From NCBI GenBank assembly GCA_023433705.1, contig JAEYUC010000030.1, forward strand, positions 16,316 to 80,315: a stretch of 64,000 nt of DNA. The letters are read 5' to 3'. Of this stretch, positions 8,605-17,451 are shown piece after piece (within the stretch, counting starts at the first letter, position 1; every line of letters begins with the position of its first letter). The translations under genes and the position numbers were made by a program. This stretch comes from Pseudomonadota bacterium. Its GTDB lineage: Bacteria > Pseudomonadota > Gammaproteobacteria > Steroidobacterales > Steroidobacteraceae. The notes below the pieces were generated by a model, which worked only from the letters and a program-made list of their open reading frames with translations, did no database searches and had not been told where the DNA came from.

Positions 8605-8704
8605 GGAAGGTTAAGCGCGCCCCTCGCAAATTGGTTTGTAGTGTCAACCATTCTAGTACTACCACCAATCGCCCGGCCGAGTCGAGCGGGAGGTCCGCGG
8701 GTCG
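8605..8704. promoter_or_regulatory. Operon promoter region with an imperfect inverted repeat (possible MarR site)
   Basis: The gap between the MarR gene (minus) and the CapA-like gene (minus) holds an AT-richer patch. Arms at 8631-8642 (TTGGTTTGTAGT) and 8657-8668 (complement reads TTGGTGGTAGTA) form an imperfect dyad with a 14-base spacer. On the minus strand a TTGACA hexamer lies at 8648-8643, placing a possible -35 inside the dyad; no good -10 is seen. The nearby MarR protein is the obvious candidate binder. This is inference from position only. Confidence 0.4.
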
Positions 8705-9190
8705 TCAGTCGGGGTCGTGCAGCCGGCGCAGCAGCGCGATCAGCGTGCGCAGTTCCTGGTCGGTGTAGCGGCTGACGAACTTGCGCTCGTGGTCGATCAT
8801 TTCCTTCTTGAGCGAGCGGCAGGCGCGCGTGCCGGCCGCGGTCAGGAAAATCCCCTGCCGGCGACGGTCGTCCGTCGAGCGTTTGCGCGTGACCCAGCCG
8901 GCCTCTTCCATGCGGTCGATGAGCGAGACCACGCTGGCCTTGTCGATGCCGAGCTGATTGCCGATTTCGATCTGCGCGATGCCCGGATTGGCATGCGCCA
9001 GCAGCAGGGCGCTGAACACGCCCGGCCGCACATACCCTTCGGCCACGTTGCGATTGAAGTCGCGCCACAACGCGATCTGCGCCCTGCGGATATTGAAGCC
9101 GAGCAGGGTCGGCAGGCAGTCGAGGTCGATGCCGAGCGCCGACTGCGTGCGTAAATCAACGTTTTGTCTGGAAGTCTTCCTGCTAGCCAT
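8705..9190 (-). CDS. MarR-family transcriptional regulator
   Basis: 161 residues, typical for MarR. It has the winged helix: helix pair from IAQIEIGNQLGIDKASVVSLIDRMEEAGWV (about 70-100), then the wing TRKRSTDDRRRQGIFLT and the long C-terminal dimer helix. MarR proteins bind as dimers to short palindromes, and a small acid or its CoA ester often releases them. The ATG at 9190 was chosen because GGCGAGG lies 5-10 bases upstream; an ATG 8 codons earlier has no such site. It is on the same strand as, and upstream of, the CoA-transferase/dehydratase/TRAP operon, so it probably controls that operon. Confidence 0.92.
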   Translation of the reverse strand: MASRKTSRQNVDLRTQSALGIDLDCLPTLLGFNIRRAQIALWRDFNRNVAEGYVRPGVFSALLLAHANPGIAQIEIGNQLGIDKASVVSLIDRMEEAGWVTRKRSTDDRRRQGIFLTAAGTRACRSLKKEMIDHERKFVSRYTDQELRTLIALLRRLHDPD

Positions 9191-9449
9191 GGTGCCTCGC
9201 CGTTGCGCGGGCAAACCTACTCGACCCCCGGAAGGCGGTCAAACCGGACGTCCGCAGGGCGCCGGTGTGAGCGGTAACGTTGAAGGTGCAGATAGTTGGC
9301 AGTACGAACCATATTGACAAGCGCGCGGCATGGGGCGCAGGCTGACCGCGCTCACGGGGGAGTCGCCGTTACGCGACGAATCGAACACCAGAACTTCACG
9401 CACAGCCTCCCAGGTAGTTAGGGAGTGATGCGTATAACGGGAGGGGAAT
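9191..9449. promoter_or_regulatory. Divergent intergenic region, MarR gene / TonB receptor
   Basis: 259 bases with no gene. It must hold the promoters of the MarR gene (minus) and the receptor gene (plus). A TTGACA stands at 9314-9319 on the plus strand, but the expected -10 position is GC-rich, so I do not call a promoter. A GGGAGGGG ribosome site at 9440-9446 precedes the receptor start. Confidence 0.4.
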
Positions 9450-12146
9450 GTGAGTCCGGAAGCTTCTAACAACATGCGCGCACAGGTTGCGCGCGCGGTG
9501 CGGATGGCGTTATGCGTCGCGGGCGCCGCGGCGGCGCCCTTCGCTGCGTATGCGGAAGACCCCGCGCCGGGAGCCGCGCCGGCGACCACGTTGGACGAAG
9601 TCATCGTCACGGGCAGCCGCATCCGCGGCTCCCAGCCCGTCGGCTCCACGGTCACCGCGGTCGGGCGCGACGACATCGAAGCCCTGGCGCCGCTTTCCAC
9701 CTCTTCGCTGATCCAGAAACTGCCGCAGGTGTTCAACCTCGGCGTGTCCGAGAACTCGCGCGGCCAGTCGGGCGGTTCGGGCAACATCACCTACGGCACG
9801 TCGATCAACCTGCGCGGCCTCGGACCGTATTCCACGCTCACGCTGCTCGACGGGCACCGCGCGGTGCCGCAGGGCACCACCGGCTTCGCGGTCGATCCTT
9901 CCATCATCCCGACGCTCGCGCTCGAGCGCGTCGAAGTCGTTTCCGACGGCGCGTCGGCGATCTACGGCTCCGACGCGGTCGCGGGCGTGGTGAACCTGAT
10001 CCCGCGCCGCTACTTCGAGGGCGTCGAAGTGAGTCTGCGCGGCGGTCGCGGCGACGCGTACGACGAGCGCCAGATCGGCGCGATCGGCGGATTCGGCTGG
10101 TCGAACGGCCACGTGATGCTGGCGTTCGAGAACTCCTACCACAGCAATCTCAACGGCACAGACCGCGATTTCTTCCGCGGCGATCTGCGCGAGCGCGGCG
10201 GACGCGACTTCCGCGTCGTGCAATGTAATCCCGGCAACATCGTCGTGGGTGGCCAGAGTCACGCCATCCCGCAGGGTGGCGTAACGCCCGCGACGGCGGA
10301 TCAGCTCGTCCCCGGCACCACCAATCGCTGCGACAACGCGCAATACCAGGACCTGTTGCCCGAGCAGGATCGCAATTCCGCGATGGCCACGTTCGATCTG
10401 AACGTGAGCGAGCGGGTCTCGCTGTTTGCAGATGCGTTCTGGTCGCGCCGCACGTTCGTGAACCAGGTGGGCGACCAGGCCGCGGCGCTGACCGTGCGCA
10501 ACGTGAACCCGTTCTTCGTGGCGCCGCCGGGAAGCACGGCGACCCAGGTGACGGTCAACTACGCGTTCGGCGACCAGCTTCCGTCCAATGACACGCACGG
10601 ATTCTCCGAGGCCTACCAGGGCACGATCGGCACGCGCGTGCAGCTCGGCGGGAACTGGAATCTCGAAGCGCTCTACAGCTACGGACACGACGAGGAGCGC
10701 AGCACGTCGCAGTACGGCATCAACAACGCCGCGCTCAATGCGGCGCTCGCACGCACGGATCCCGCCACCGCGTTCAATCCGTTCAGCGCGGCGCCCAACA
10801 ATGCCAACGCGCTCGCCAACCTCGCCAACCAGTTGTTCATCGCGCCTGGCGACACGCACTTCCAGGGCTGGGAGCTCAAGGTCGACGGCCCGATCGCGAG
10901 CCTTCCGGGCGGCGACCTGCGCGCGGCCGTCGGTTACGAAGGACAGCTGCTCACCAGCAAGTCCGGCCTGATCAGCGGCACCTGGGAAGCGCCGATCGAC
11001 GGCATCACGCCACGGGTGCGCCGCAAGGTTCATTCCGCGTATGCCGAATTGCTCGTGCCGCTGTTCGGCGAGAGCAATGCGCGGCCGGGATTACGCGAGC
11101 TCACGCTCGATCTCGCCGTGCGCTACGACGACTACAGCGACCTCGACGACGGTTCGACGATCAACCCGAAGTACGGCATCAACTGGGCGCCGACCGATTC
11201 GCTGAAATTCCGCGGAACCTACGGCGAATCGTTCCGCGCGCCGACGTTCGCGCAGATCTACGGCAACTCGTCCGCGTTGTACGTGCAGAACTACTCGGAT
11301 CCGACGCGCGGTGGGGCGATCACGCAGGGCATCACGCTCTCGGGCGGCAACCTCGAGCTCGAGCCCGAGACTGCGCAGTCGTACACGTTCGGCGTCGACT
11401 TCGCGCCACGCGACGACGTGCAACTCGGTCTCACGTATTTCCACATCGACTACGAGAAGCAGATCACCTCGTACCTCTCGGATCTCACGATCCTGAACCG
11501 CGAGAGCCAGTTCGCCGGCACCGGCATCATCGTGCGCAATCCGGATCCGGCCTTCGTCGCGGGACTCGTCGCCACGAAGCCGATCCGCGGCGTGCTGCCG
11601 AATCCCGTGACGCTGTACGTGGACGGCCGCACCAACAACCTCGGAACGACGATCGCCGAAGGTATCGACTTCACCGCCGACTTCAGCATCGCTACCGAGT
11701 CGGCCGGCGAGTTCGGGTTTGGATTCCTGACGACGTATTTCACGAAGTACGACGTCGCCATCACCCCGGCGGCGGACAAAGTCGATCAGCTCAACACGAT
11801 CTACAACCCGCTCGAGTTCAAGGCGCGCGCCGATTTCTCATGGAAGCTCGGCGGCCTGTCCGCGGCGTTGTTCGTCACCCACCTGGGCTCTTACGACAAC
11901 AACCTCGTGAGCCCCGTGGAGACCGTCGACGCGCTGACCACGTTTGACCTGAACCTCGCGTATCACTTCAGTGGCGGCGGATTCGCCGAGGGCCTGTCAG
12001 TCGCGCTCGACGCGGTGAACCTGCTCGACGAGGAACCGCCCTTCGTCAACATCGCGCAGAGCCCGAACGGCGGTGGTGGTTTTGATCCGACCCTCAACAA
12101 TCCCGTGGGCCGGATCGTGGGACTCACGCTTCGCAAGAAGTGGTGA
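9450..12146 (+). CDS. TonB-dependent receptor (outer membrane), first copy
   Basis: 898 residues, a full-length TonB-dependent receptor. A signal peptide ends near AAYA35/E36; the TonB-box-like segment is TTLDEVIVTGSRIRG (about 47-61). The plug follows, with TSINLRGLGPYSTLTLLDGHR and VVSDGASAIYGSDAVAGVVNLI, and the chain ends in an aromatic residue (LRKKW), as outer-membrane barrels usually do. The RIRGSQPVGS form resembles receptors of Xanthomonadales and Caulobacterales that import plant sugars or other large substrates. The GTG start is supported by GGAGGGG 4-10 bases upstream. It stands alone between a MarR gene and a convergent lipid operon, so its ligand is unknown. Confidence 0.93.
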   Translation: MSPEASNNMRAQVARAVRMALCVAGAAAAPFAAYAEDPAPGAAPATTLDEVIVTGSRIRGSQPVGSTVTAVGRDDIEALAPLSTSSLIQKLPQVFNLGVSENSRGQSGGSGNITYGTSINLRGLGPYSTLTLLDGHRAVPQGTTGFAVDPSIIPTLALERVEVVSDGASAIYGSDAVAGVVNLIPRRYFEGVEVSLRGGRGDAYDERQIGAIGGFGWSNGHVMLAFENSYHSNLNGTDRDFFRGDLRERGGRDFRVVQCNPGNIVVGGQSHAIPQGGVTPATADQLVPGTTNRCDNAQYQDLLPEQDRNSAMATFDLNVSERVSLFADAFWSRRTFVNQVGDQAAALTVRNVNPFFVAPPGSTATQVTVNYAFGDQLPSNDTHGFSEAYQGTIGTRVQLGGNWNLEALYSYGHDEERSTSQYGINNAALNAALARTDPATAFNPFSAAPNNANALANLANQLFIAPGDTHFQGWELKVDGPIASLPGGDLRAAVGYEGQLLTSKSGLISGTWEAPIDGITPRVRRKVHSAYAELLVPLFGESNARPGLRELTLDLAVRYDDYSDLDDGSTINPKYGINWAPTDSLKFRGTYGESFRAPTFAQIYGNSSALYVQNYSDPTRGGAITQGITLSGGNLELEPETAQSYTFGVDFAPRDDVQLGLTYFHIDYEKQITSYLSDLTILNRESQFAGTGIIVRNPDPAFVAGLVATKPIRGVLPNPVTLYVDGRTNNLGTTIAEGIDFTADFSIATESAGEFGFGFLTTYFTKYDVAITPAADKVDQLNTIYNPLEFKARADFSWKLGGLSAALFVTHLGSYDNNLVSPVETVDALTTFDLNLAYHFSGGGFAEGLSVALDAVNLLDEEPPFVNIAQSPNGGGGFDPTLNNPVGRIVGLTLRKKW

Positions 12147-12148
12147 GA

Positions 12149-12201
12149 TCGGCGAGGGGCAGCATTGATGCCTCCCCCAGGAGCAAGCTGCCCCTCGCCG
12201 A
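12149..12201. terminator. Hairpin between convergent genes (bidirectional terminator candidate)
   Basis: Perfect 14-base arms at 12149-12162 (TCGGCGAGGGGCAG) and 12188-12201 enclose a 25-base loop. The structure fills the gap between the stop of the receptor (12146, plus) and the stop of the DUF1295 gene (12206, minus). A CATTTCAC follows on the plus strand rather than a clean T tract, so factor-independent strength is uncertain. The position fits transcript ends from both sides. Confidence 0.65.
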
Positions 12202-12205
12202 CATT

Positions 12206-13009
12206 TCACTGCACGAGCGTGCCGTCGTCCTGACGTGGGCGGCCCGGCAGGAAGGCGTTCGTCGTCCGTACGTAACGCGCGTATTCCGGCCGTCGCTCGC
12301 CGATGGTGCGCTCGAGCAGTTTCACGCCGCTCACACGCAGCAACAGCATCGTCATCAGTAGCGGGCTCGCGAGCGCCCACCACGCGCCCGTGGCGAGCGC
12401 GATGCAGCCGATTCCCCACCACACGCAACACTCGCCAAAGTAGTTCGGGTGGCGCGAGTAGCGCCACAGCCCGCTGTCGAGCACGCCGCGCTGGCTGCCG
12501 TGACGACGCCGGAACCGTTCGAGTTGTCCGTCCGCCACGGCTTCGAACACGATGCCGAACGCGGCGAGCGCCGCGCCCGCCACGACCCATGCGGTGAGGC
12601 CCGAATCGCCGCGGGTCAGCGCCAGGAATGGCAATGCAACGACCCACGCGAGCAGGGCCTGGAAACCGAATACGATGTAGAGGCTCTTGTACTGGAATCC
12701 CGGCTGGTTGTTGGCGCGGATCACCTGGTAGCGGCGGTCTTCCGGTTGGCCGTGGTTGCGCACCGTGATGTGCAGGCACAGCCGCACGGCCCACACGCCC
12801 AGCAGCGCCAGTGCGATGACGCTTGCCGTATCGAGCCGCGGCGCGGACCAGCCGTAATACGCGCCCGCGGCGCCGATGAACACCGGCCACATGCCATCGA
12901 CGATGCTCACGTCGCGGCGCGCCAGGCTCACGAGCCAGGTGGCGAAGGCGAGGGCGGCGATCAGGCCCAATCCATTCAGGCCCACCGTGACCAGTCCCGA
13001 CGTGCTCAC
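12206..13009 (-). CDS. DUF1295 integral membrane protein (steroid 5-alpha reductase-like fold)
   Basis: 267 residues with about six membrane spans. The C-terminal LWRYSRHPNYFGECCVWWG motif is the hallmark of DUF1295 and isoprenylcysteine methyltransferase/steroid reductase relatives, which act on membrane-embedded lipids with NADPH or SAM. The GTG start overlaps the stop of the CFA-type gene as GTGA. DUF1295 genes commonly accompany CFA synthase, DUF1365 and an FAD amine oxidase-like gene in proteobacterial operons of the singlet-oxygen/ECF sigma response, so a role in fatty-acyl modification is likely (context inference). It is the last gene of the minus-strand operon that starts at 19038. 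Confidence 0.85.
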   Translation of the reverse strand: MSTSGLVTVGLNGLGLIAALAFATWLVSLARRDVSIVDGMWPVFIGAAGAYYGWSAPRLDTASVIALALLGVWAVRLCLHITVRNHGQPEDRRYQVIRANNQPGFQYKSLYIVFGFQALLAWVVALPFLALTRGDSGLTAWVVAGAALAAFGIVFEAVADGQLERFRRRHGSQRGVLDSGLWRYSRHPNYFGECCVWWGIGCIALATGAWWALASPLLMTMLLLRVSGVKLLERTIGERRPEYARYVRTTNAFLPGRPRQDDGTLVQ

Positions 13010-14295
13010 AGCGTCACACGCCGGTTGCGCGGCTTCACCAGCAGCATCTGCACGTCGCCGAGCACGCGCTCGGCGAAGCCGCCCTCGCAGTAGCAGAAGT
13101 AGTAGTCCCACATGCGGATGAATTCCTCGTCGTAGCCCAGCACGCGGATGCGCGCGAGGTTGGCGCGGAAGTTGTGCCGCCAGTGCGCGAGCGTGGTGGC
13201 GTAGTGCGGGCCGATGTCCTCGAGGTCGAACACGCGCAGGTCGCCGGCGCGCGCGATGGAGGCGGTCAGTGCGGCCACGGACGGGATGCAGCTTCCCGGG
13301 AAAATGTAGCGCTGGATGAAATCCACCGAGCGGCGCGCGCGTTCGTAGCGCTGGTCGGCGATCGTGATGGCCTGCAGCAGCATCGCGCCCTCGGGTTTCA
13401 GCAGCGCCGCGCAGCGTTCGAAATACGTGTCGTACTGCGCGTGGCCGATGGCCTCGATCATCTCGATGGAGACGAGCTTGTCATAGCTGCCCGCGAGGTC
13501 GCGGTAGTCCTCGCACAGGACCTCGATGCGTCCCTCGAGGCCGGCGGCGCGCACGCGCTCGCGCGCCAGGCGCCATTGTTCGCGCGAGATCGTCGTCGTG
13601 GTCACGCGGCAGCCGAAGTGCCGCGCGGCGTGCAATGCCAGGCCACCCCAGCCGGTGCCGATCTCGAGCAGGTGGTCGGAGGGCGAGAGCGCGAGCTTGC
13701 GGCAGATGCGGTCCAGGCGCGCGAGCTGGGCGTCATGCAGCGATTGGCCGGCGTGCTCGAAGGTCGCGGCCGAGTACATCATCGTCTCGTCGAGGAACAG
13801 CGCGAAGAACTCGTTGCCGAGGTCGTAGTGCGCGGCGATGTTGCGGCGCGCGCCGGCGCGGCTGTTGCGGCGCAGGGCATGCAACGCCTTGCGCAATGGA
13901 TGCGTGAGGCGCGCGGCGCCGCCTTCGAGTCCGTCGAGCGCGTCCATGTTGAGCACGAACAGGCGCACCACGTCGAGGAGTTGCGCCGTGGTCCAATGGC
14001 CGTGCATGTAGGCCTCGCCGGCGCCCACCGACCCGCCGAACGCGACGTCGCCGTACATCCGCGCGTCGTGCACATGGATCACCACCGGCTCGGGTAGTTC
14101 GGCGCAGGGCCGGCCGAATCGATGGCGCTCGTTGCCTTCCACGAGGACGAGGCAGCCGTTGCGCAGCGCCTCGAGCCGGGCGAACACGGCGCGCCGGGCG
14201 AAGGCGTCGAGCGTGCCGGGGCGCGAGCCGCGCGCGGCGCGCGTGCCCGGGAGTACCTCGGTGGCTTCAGAGTTGTGAGGCGACGTCATCTGCAT
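13006..14295 (-). CDS. cfa: Cyclopropane-fatty-acyl-phospholipid synthase family protein
   Basis: 429 residues. The SAM-dependent methyltransferase core has motif I LLEIGTGWGGLA (about 209-220) preceded by the CFA segment AHYDLGNEFFALFLDETMMYS, and the family SIEMIEAIGH and RYIFPGSCIPS stretches follow. CFA synthases add a methylene bridge across the double bond of phospholipid acyl chains. An N-terminal domain of about 150 residues matches the lipid-binding part of CFA. Two ATGs (14295 and 14289) both have AGGA/GAGGA at acceptable spacing; I use the longer. It overlaps the end of the DUF1365 gene by 29 bases. A second, more divergent CFA-type gene lies at 17986-19038. Confidence 0.9.
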   Translation of the reverse strand: MQMTSPHNSEATEVLPGTRAARGSRPGTLDAFARRAVFARLEALRNGCLVLVEGNERHRFGRPCAELPEPVVIHVHDARMYGDVAFGGSVGAGEAYMHGHWTTAQLLDVVRLFVLNMDALDGLEGGAARLTHPLRKALHALRRNSRAGARRNIAAHYDLGNEFFALFLDETMMYSAATFEHAGQSLHDAQLARLDRICRKLALSPSDHLLEIGTGWGGLALHAARHFGCRVTTTTISREQWRLARERVRAAGLEGRIEVLCEDYRDLAGSYDKLVSIEMIEAIGHAQYDTYFERCAALLKPEGAMLLQAITIADQRYERARRSVDFIQRYIFPGSCIPSVAALTASIARAGDLRVFDLEDIGPHYATTLAHWRHNFRANLARIRVLGYDEEFIRMWDYYFCYCEGGFAERVLGDVQMLLVKPRNRRVTL

Positions 14296-15049
14296 GGTCC
14301 TGGGTCCTCGACGGATGTGCATGGAAAGGAATGCGCTTGAGCCACAGCCTGAGCGCCTGCGTGTAGATGCCGGCGATCACCGTCGCCGTCATGCAGGGAA
14401 AGGTCACGAGCGCGCGCGCCAGCGATCCGGCGCCGATCTCGCGGCGTGACATGTCCAGCGTGGCATCGAACACGCGCTCGCCGGCGCGGTAGTTCTGCAT
14501 GTTCACGCGCAACGAGTCGCCCGGCGTGCCGAAGCGCCAGTCGTAACTCATGTCCATGGGCATGAACGGGGAGACGTGGAAATCCTTCTCGAAGCGGTAG
14601 CGCAGGGTCCGCGCGGCATCGGGCTGCGCATCCGTGAGCACGTAGGTGTGCCGCTCGTTCCAGGGCGTGTTGGTAATCTCTGCGACCACTGATTCGACAT
14701 GCGTGTCCGCCGCGTCGAAGCAGTAATAGAACGTCACCGGGTTGAAGCCCACGCCGAAGTAGCGCAGGTGCGTGAGCATGCGGATGGGGCCGATGGGCCG
14801 CACGCGCGTGCGCCCGGCGATGCAGTCGCGCACCACGGAGTCGATGGACTGCGCCGCATCGCCGATGTAATCGGCGCGCCGCATCCAGGCGAGCGCCGGG
14901 CGCCGCGCCGACCAGAGCCAGCGGCCGCGGAAGATCTCGTCGAGCTCGGCCAGGTCCACGTACATCATGAACATCCGGTAGCTGAACCGGTGCTCACGCG
15001 GGACGAAGCGATGGTGACTAAGCCGTCCGGTGTACAGCGCGCTGTGCAT
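14267..15049 (-). CDS. DUF1365 domain protein
   Basis: 260 residues. The start MHSALYTGRLSHHRFVPREHRFSYRMFM and later YFGVGFNPVTFYYCFD, EITNTPWNERHTYVL and KDFHVSPFMPMDMSYDWRF are the standard DUF1365 signature blocks. The family has no settled biochemical activity; it is nearly always next to CFA synthase and an FAD amine oxidase-like protein, as here, and is thought to act in unusual fatty acid formation. The C-terminal part has a hydrophobic stretch (ALVTFPCMTATVIAGIYTQALRLWL) that may anchor it to the membrane. It overlaps the end of the FAD gene by 32 bases, in a different frame. Confidence 0.88.
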   Translation of the reverse strand: MHSALYTGRLSHHRFVPREHRFSYRMFMMYVDLAELDEIFRGRWLWSARRPALAWMRRADYIGDAAQSIDSVVRDCIAGRTRVRPIGPIRMLTHLRYFGVGFNPVTFYYCFDAADTHVESVVAEITNTPWNERHTYVLTDAQPDAARTLRYRFEKDFHVSPFMPMDMSYDWRFGTPGDSLRVNMQNYRAGERVFDATLDMSRREIGAGSLARALVTFPCMTATVIAGIYTQALRLWLKRIPFHAHPSRTQDHADDVASQL

Positions 15050-16292
15050 GTTCTGTCTCCCGGAAATGTTCGAGCGCGGCGTGGGCGCTCGCGACCCCGT
15101 CCTCGTGGAAGCCGAAGCCCCAGTACGCGCCGCAGAAGTACGCGCGATCCAGGCCATCGATCTCGGCGTGGCGCGCCTGCGCGGCCACCGCGTCGCGTGT
15201 GAACACCGGATGTTCGTAGCTCATCCGACGGATCACGTGCCGTGGGTCGATGCGATCCGCGAAGTTCAACGACACCAGCAGCGGCGTGCGCGAGTCGATG
15301 CGTTGCAGGATGTTCATGTGATAGGTCACCGCCACGCGCTCGGCGGCGCGGTCGACGAGGTGGTAGTTCCACGCGGCCCAGGCCAGGCGCTTTTTCGGCA
15401 ACACGCTCGTATCGGTGTGCAGCACGACGTCGTTGCGCTTGTAACGCATGGCGCCGAGTACGTCGCGCTCGGTCGCGTTCGCGTCCACGAGCAGGCGCAG
15501 CGCCTGGTCGCTGTGACAGGCGAAGAACACGCGGTCGAAGCGTTCGGCCGGCGCGTCGGCTGCTTTGACGAAGACACCGGCGGGCGAGCGCTTCACACTT
15601 TCGACGGGCGTGCGCAGCCGGATGCGGTCGCGGAACGGCGCGGTGAGTTTCTCGACGTAACGCGCCGAGCCGCCGCGCACGGTGAGCCACTGCGGCCGGT
15701 CGTCGACGGTGAGCATCCCGTGGTTGTGGAAGAACCGCACGAAATAGCGCGCCGGGAAGGAGCGCAGCGTCTCGGTGCCCGCGCTCCAGATGGCCGCGCC
15801 CATCGGCAGGATGTAGTGCTCGACGAATTGACGCGAATAACCCTGCGCGTCGAGGTAGTCGCCGAGCGTGCACGCATCGTCCGGCGTGTCGAGCAGCTTC
15901 GGGGCTTCGCGGTTGAAGCGCAGGATGTCGCGGATCATGCGCCAGAAGGACGGCCGCAATGCATTGCGCCGCTGCGCGAACAAACTATTCAACGTGGTGC
16001 CGTTGTATTCGAGGCCGCTGGCGCCGCAGGTCACCGAGAAGCTCATGTCGCTCGCCTGCAGCTCGACTCCGAGCTCGTCCATCAGGGCGAGGAAACGCGG
16101 ATAGGTGCGGTCGTTGCAGACGATGAAGCCGGTGTCGACGCACACCCGCCGTCCCTCGTGTTCGATCTCGTGCGTGTGCGTATGGCCGCCCACGTGGTCC
16201 GCGGCCTCGAACACGGTGATGTCGTGCTCGCGGCACAGGTGATGGGCCGCGACGTTGCCGGCGATTCCGCTGCCGATGATGGCGATCTTCAC
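15018..16292 (-). CDS. FAD-dependent oxidoreductase, amine-oxidase-like (CFA operon type)
   Basis: 424 residues from the GTG at 16292. The FAD-binding GSGIAG (residues 7-12) follows at once, then EAADHVGGHTHTHE, a flavin-contact motif of NAD(P)-binding amine oxidases and phytoene-desaturase relatives, and the C-terminal YFCGAYWGFGFHEDGVASAHAALEH. An ATG two codons earlier has GGAGGA immediately against it (spacing 0), while GTG has spacing 6 and overlaps the lipocalin stop as GTGA, so GTG is preferred. In related operons this protein pairs with CFA and DUF1365 in making modified (possibly furan or methylated) fatty acids. That function is inferred from context. Confidence 0.88.
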   Translation of the reverse strand: MKIAIIGSGIAGNVAAHHLCREHDITVFEAADHVGGHTHTHEIEHEGRRVCVDTGFIVCNDRTYPRFLALMDELGVELQASDMSFSVTCGASGLEYNGTTLNSLFAQRRNALRPSFWRMIRDILRFNREAPKLLDTPDDACTLGDYLDAQGYSRQFVEHYILPMGAAIWSAGTETLRSFPARYFVRFFHNHGMLTVDDRPQWLTVRGGSARYVEKLTAPFRDRIRLRTPVESVKRSPAGVFVKAADAPAERFDRVFFACHSDQALRLLVDANATERDVLGAMRYKRNDVVLHTDTSVLPKKRLAWAAWNYHLVDRAAERVAVTYHMNILQRIDSRTPLLVSLNFADRIDPRHVIRRMSYEHPVFTRDAVAAQARHAEIDGLDRAYFCGAYWGFGFHEDGVASAHAALEHFRETEHAQRAVHRTA

Positions 16293-16858
16293 GAGCATTC
16301 CTCCAGGTTCGAGCGGGCGGCGTCACCTTCGGGCCAGCGCTGCGGCACGACCTGCAGCGCGGACAGGTCGTAGCCTTCGCGCGCGACGCGCTCGCGCAGC
16401 TCCGCGAGCTGCGCGTCGTCGATCGACGGCGTGCGCGCCATGATCCACACGTAGTCGCGCTTCTCGCGTCCGACGATGGTCCGCTGGTAATCCGGGCTCA
16501 CGTGCACGATGCGGTAGTCGGCCTTGATGGGCCACACGAAGCGCATGCCCCACACGGCATTCGAGCGCGTGTCGAGCACGAAGCCGCGCGGGCAATGACG
16601 TTTGAGCTCGCCCTCGAAGGCGTCCTTGCGAAACGTGAAGGTGGTGGCGATGGTGCCGTCGAGATCGAGTCGATAGGACTCGACGGCGTTGTGCGCGCCT
16701 TTTTCCATGAAGGTGGGAATGCTCGCGATCACGTACCAGTCGCCCATGAAACGCGGCAGGTCCACCACGGGTTCGGTCGTGAGCGGCGGGTGCGAGGAGC
16801 GGCAGGCCGCGAGCAGCGTGAGCATGGACATCGTGATCACCGTTCGAAGCAGGTTCAT
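16289..16858 (-). CDS. Lipocalin-family lipoprotein (Blc-like)
   Basis: 189 residues. The signal peptide ends in TLLAAC with Cys19, a lipobox, so the mature protein is probably lipid-anchored. The mature part has the lipocalin entry FMGDWYVIASIP (GxW motif) and beta-rich sequence including RFVWPIKADYRIVHVSPDYQ and the C-terminal RDYVWIMARTPSIDD, as in bacterial Blc. Blc binds fatty acids or lysophospholipids, fitting an operon for membrane lipid modification. ATGA overlap joins it to the DUF6134-like gene upstream. Confidence 0.9.
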   Translation of the reverse strand: MNLLRTVITMSMLTLLAACRSSHPPLTTEPVVDLPRFMGDWYVIASIPTFMEKGAHNAVESYRLDLDGTIATTFTFRKDAFEGELKRHCPRGFVLDTRSNAVWGMRFVWPIKADYRIVHVSPDYQRTIVGREKRDYVWIMARTPSIDDAQLAELRERVAREGYDLSALQVVPQRWPEGDAARSNLEECS

Positions 16859-17451
16859 TTTCTGGCGTAGCGCAGGCGGCGCCCCTCCGGCGTGAGCGAT
16901 TCGAGCGCGAGCCAGTCGCGCGACGGCGAGTACCAGAGATCGATGCTGAGCGGCGTGCGTCCGCCGCCGAGCAGCCGGTAGCGCTCGGCCGGCTGGCCGT
17001 CCACGGTCTCGCGGCCGAGGCGCTCGACGGTCACGTCGACGTATTCGCCGGTCTGCGGATTCAGCAGCCGCCGCGCCTCGAGGATGCTCGGGTTCCAGTA
17101 GGCGAAGGTCTGCACGCAATCGGCGAGCGGCGCCGCGTCGCTGGCGGTGACCACCTTGAGCTCACCGTTGTCGTCGGTGCGGGCTTCGAGGCTTTCCAGG
17201 CAGTCGCCGCGCCAGCGCTCCTCGGCGCGATGGTCGTAGCGGTACGCCTCGAAGAACAGGATCTTCACGCGGAAGCGCGCCTCGCTCAGCAGCTCGCGGC
17301 GCTCCGCGTCCTCGCGCAGCACGAAGCGGTGCTCGCCGATGGCACGGCCGTCGAGCGAGACGTCGAAACGCCATTCGCGGGTGGCGCCTTGAGCCGCCGT
17401 ACCGGTCAGCAGCGCCGCGAGCGCCAGAAAGGCTGCAATGCGCGCGTTCAT
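16855..17451 (-). CDS. Exported DUF6134-family-like protein
   Basis: 198 residues with a signal peptide (cleavage near AQGA, about residue 23). The mature part is predicted to be beta-rich: REWRFDVSLDGRAIGEHRFVL, YWNPSILEARRLLNPQTGEY and a C-terminal SPSRDWLALESLTPEGRRLRY. This resembles DUF6134/DUF3108-like periplasmic proteins that accompany CFA-type genes. No catalytic motif is visible. It sits between the lipocalin and DUF2878 genes with ATGA overlaps on both sides, so it belongs to the lipid operon. The family name is a recognition from memory and should be treated as likely rather than proven. Confidence 0.65.
   Translation of the reverse strand: MNARIAAFLALAALLTGTAAQGATREWRFDVSLDGRAIGEHRFVLREDAERRELLSEARFRVKILFFEAYRYDHRAEERWRGDCLESLEARTDDNGELKVVTASDAAPLADCVQTFAYWNPSILEARRLLNPQTGEYVDVTVERLGRETVDGQPAERYRLLGGGRTPLSIDLWYSPSRDWLALESLTPEGRRLRYARK

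Noticed and set aside
9314..9342. TTGACA at 9314 as promoter of the first TonB receptor
   Set aside because: The -10 position 17 bases on is GC-rich (CGCAGG), so no supported promoter.
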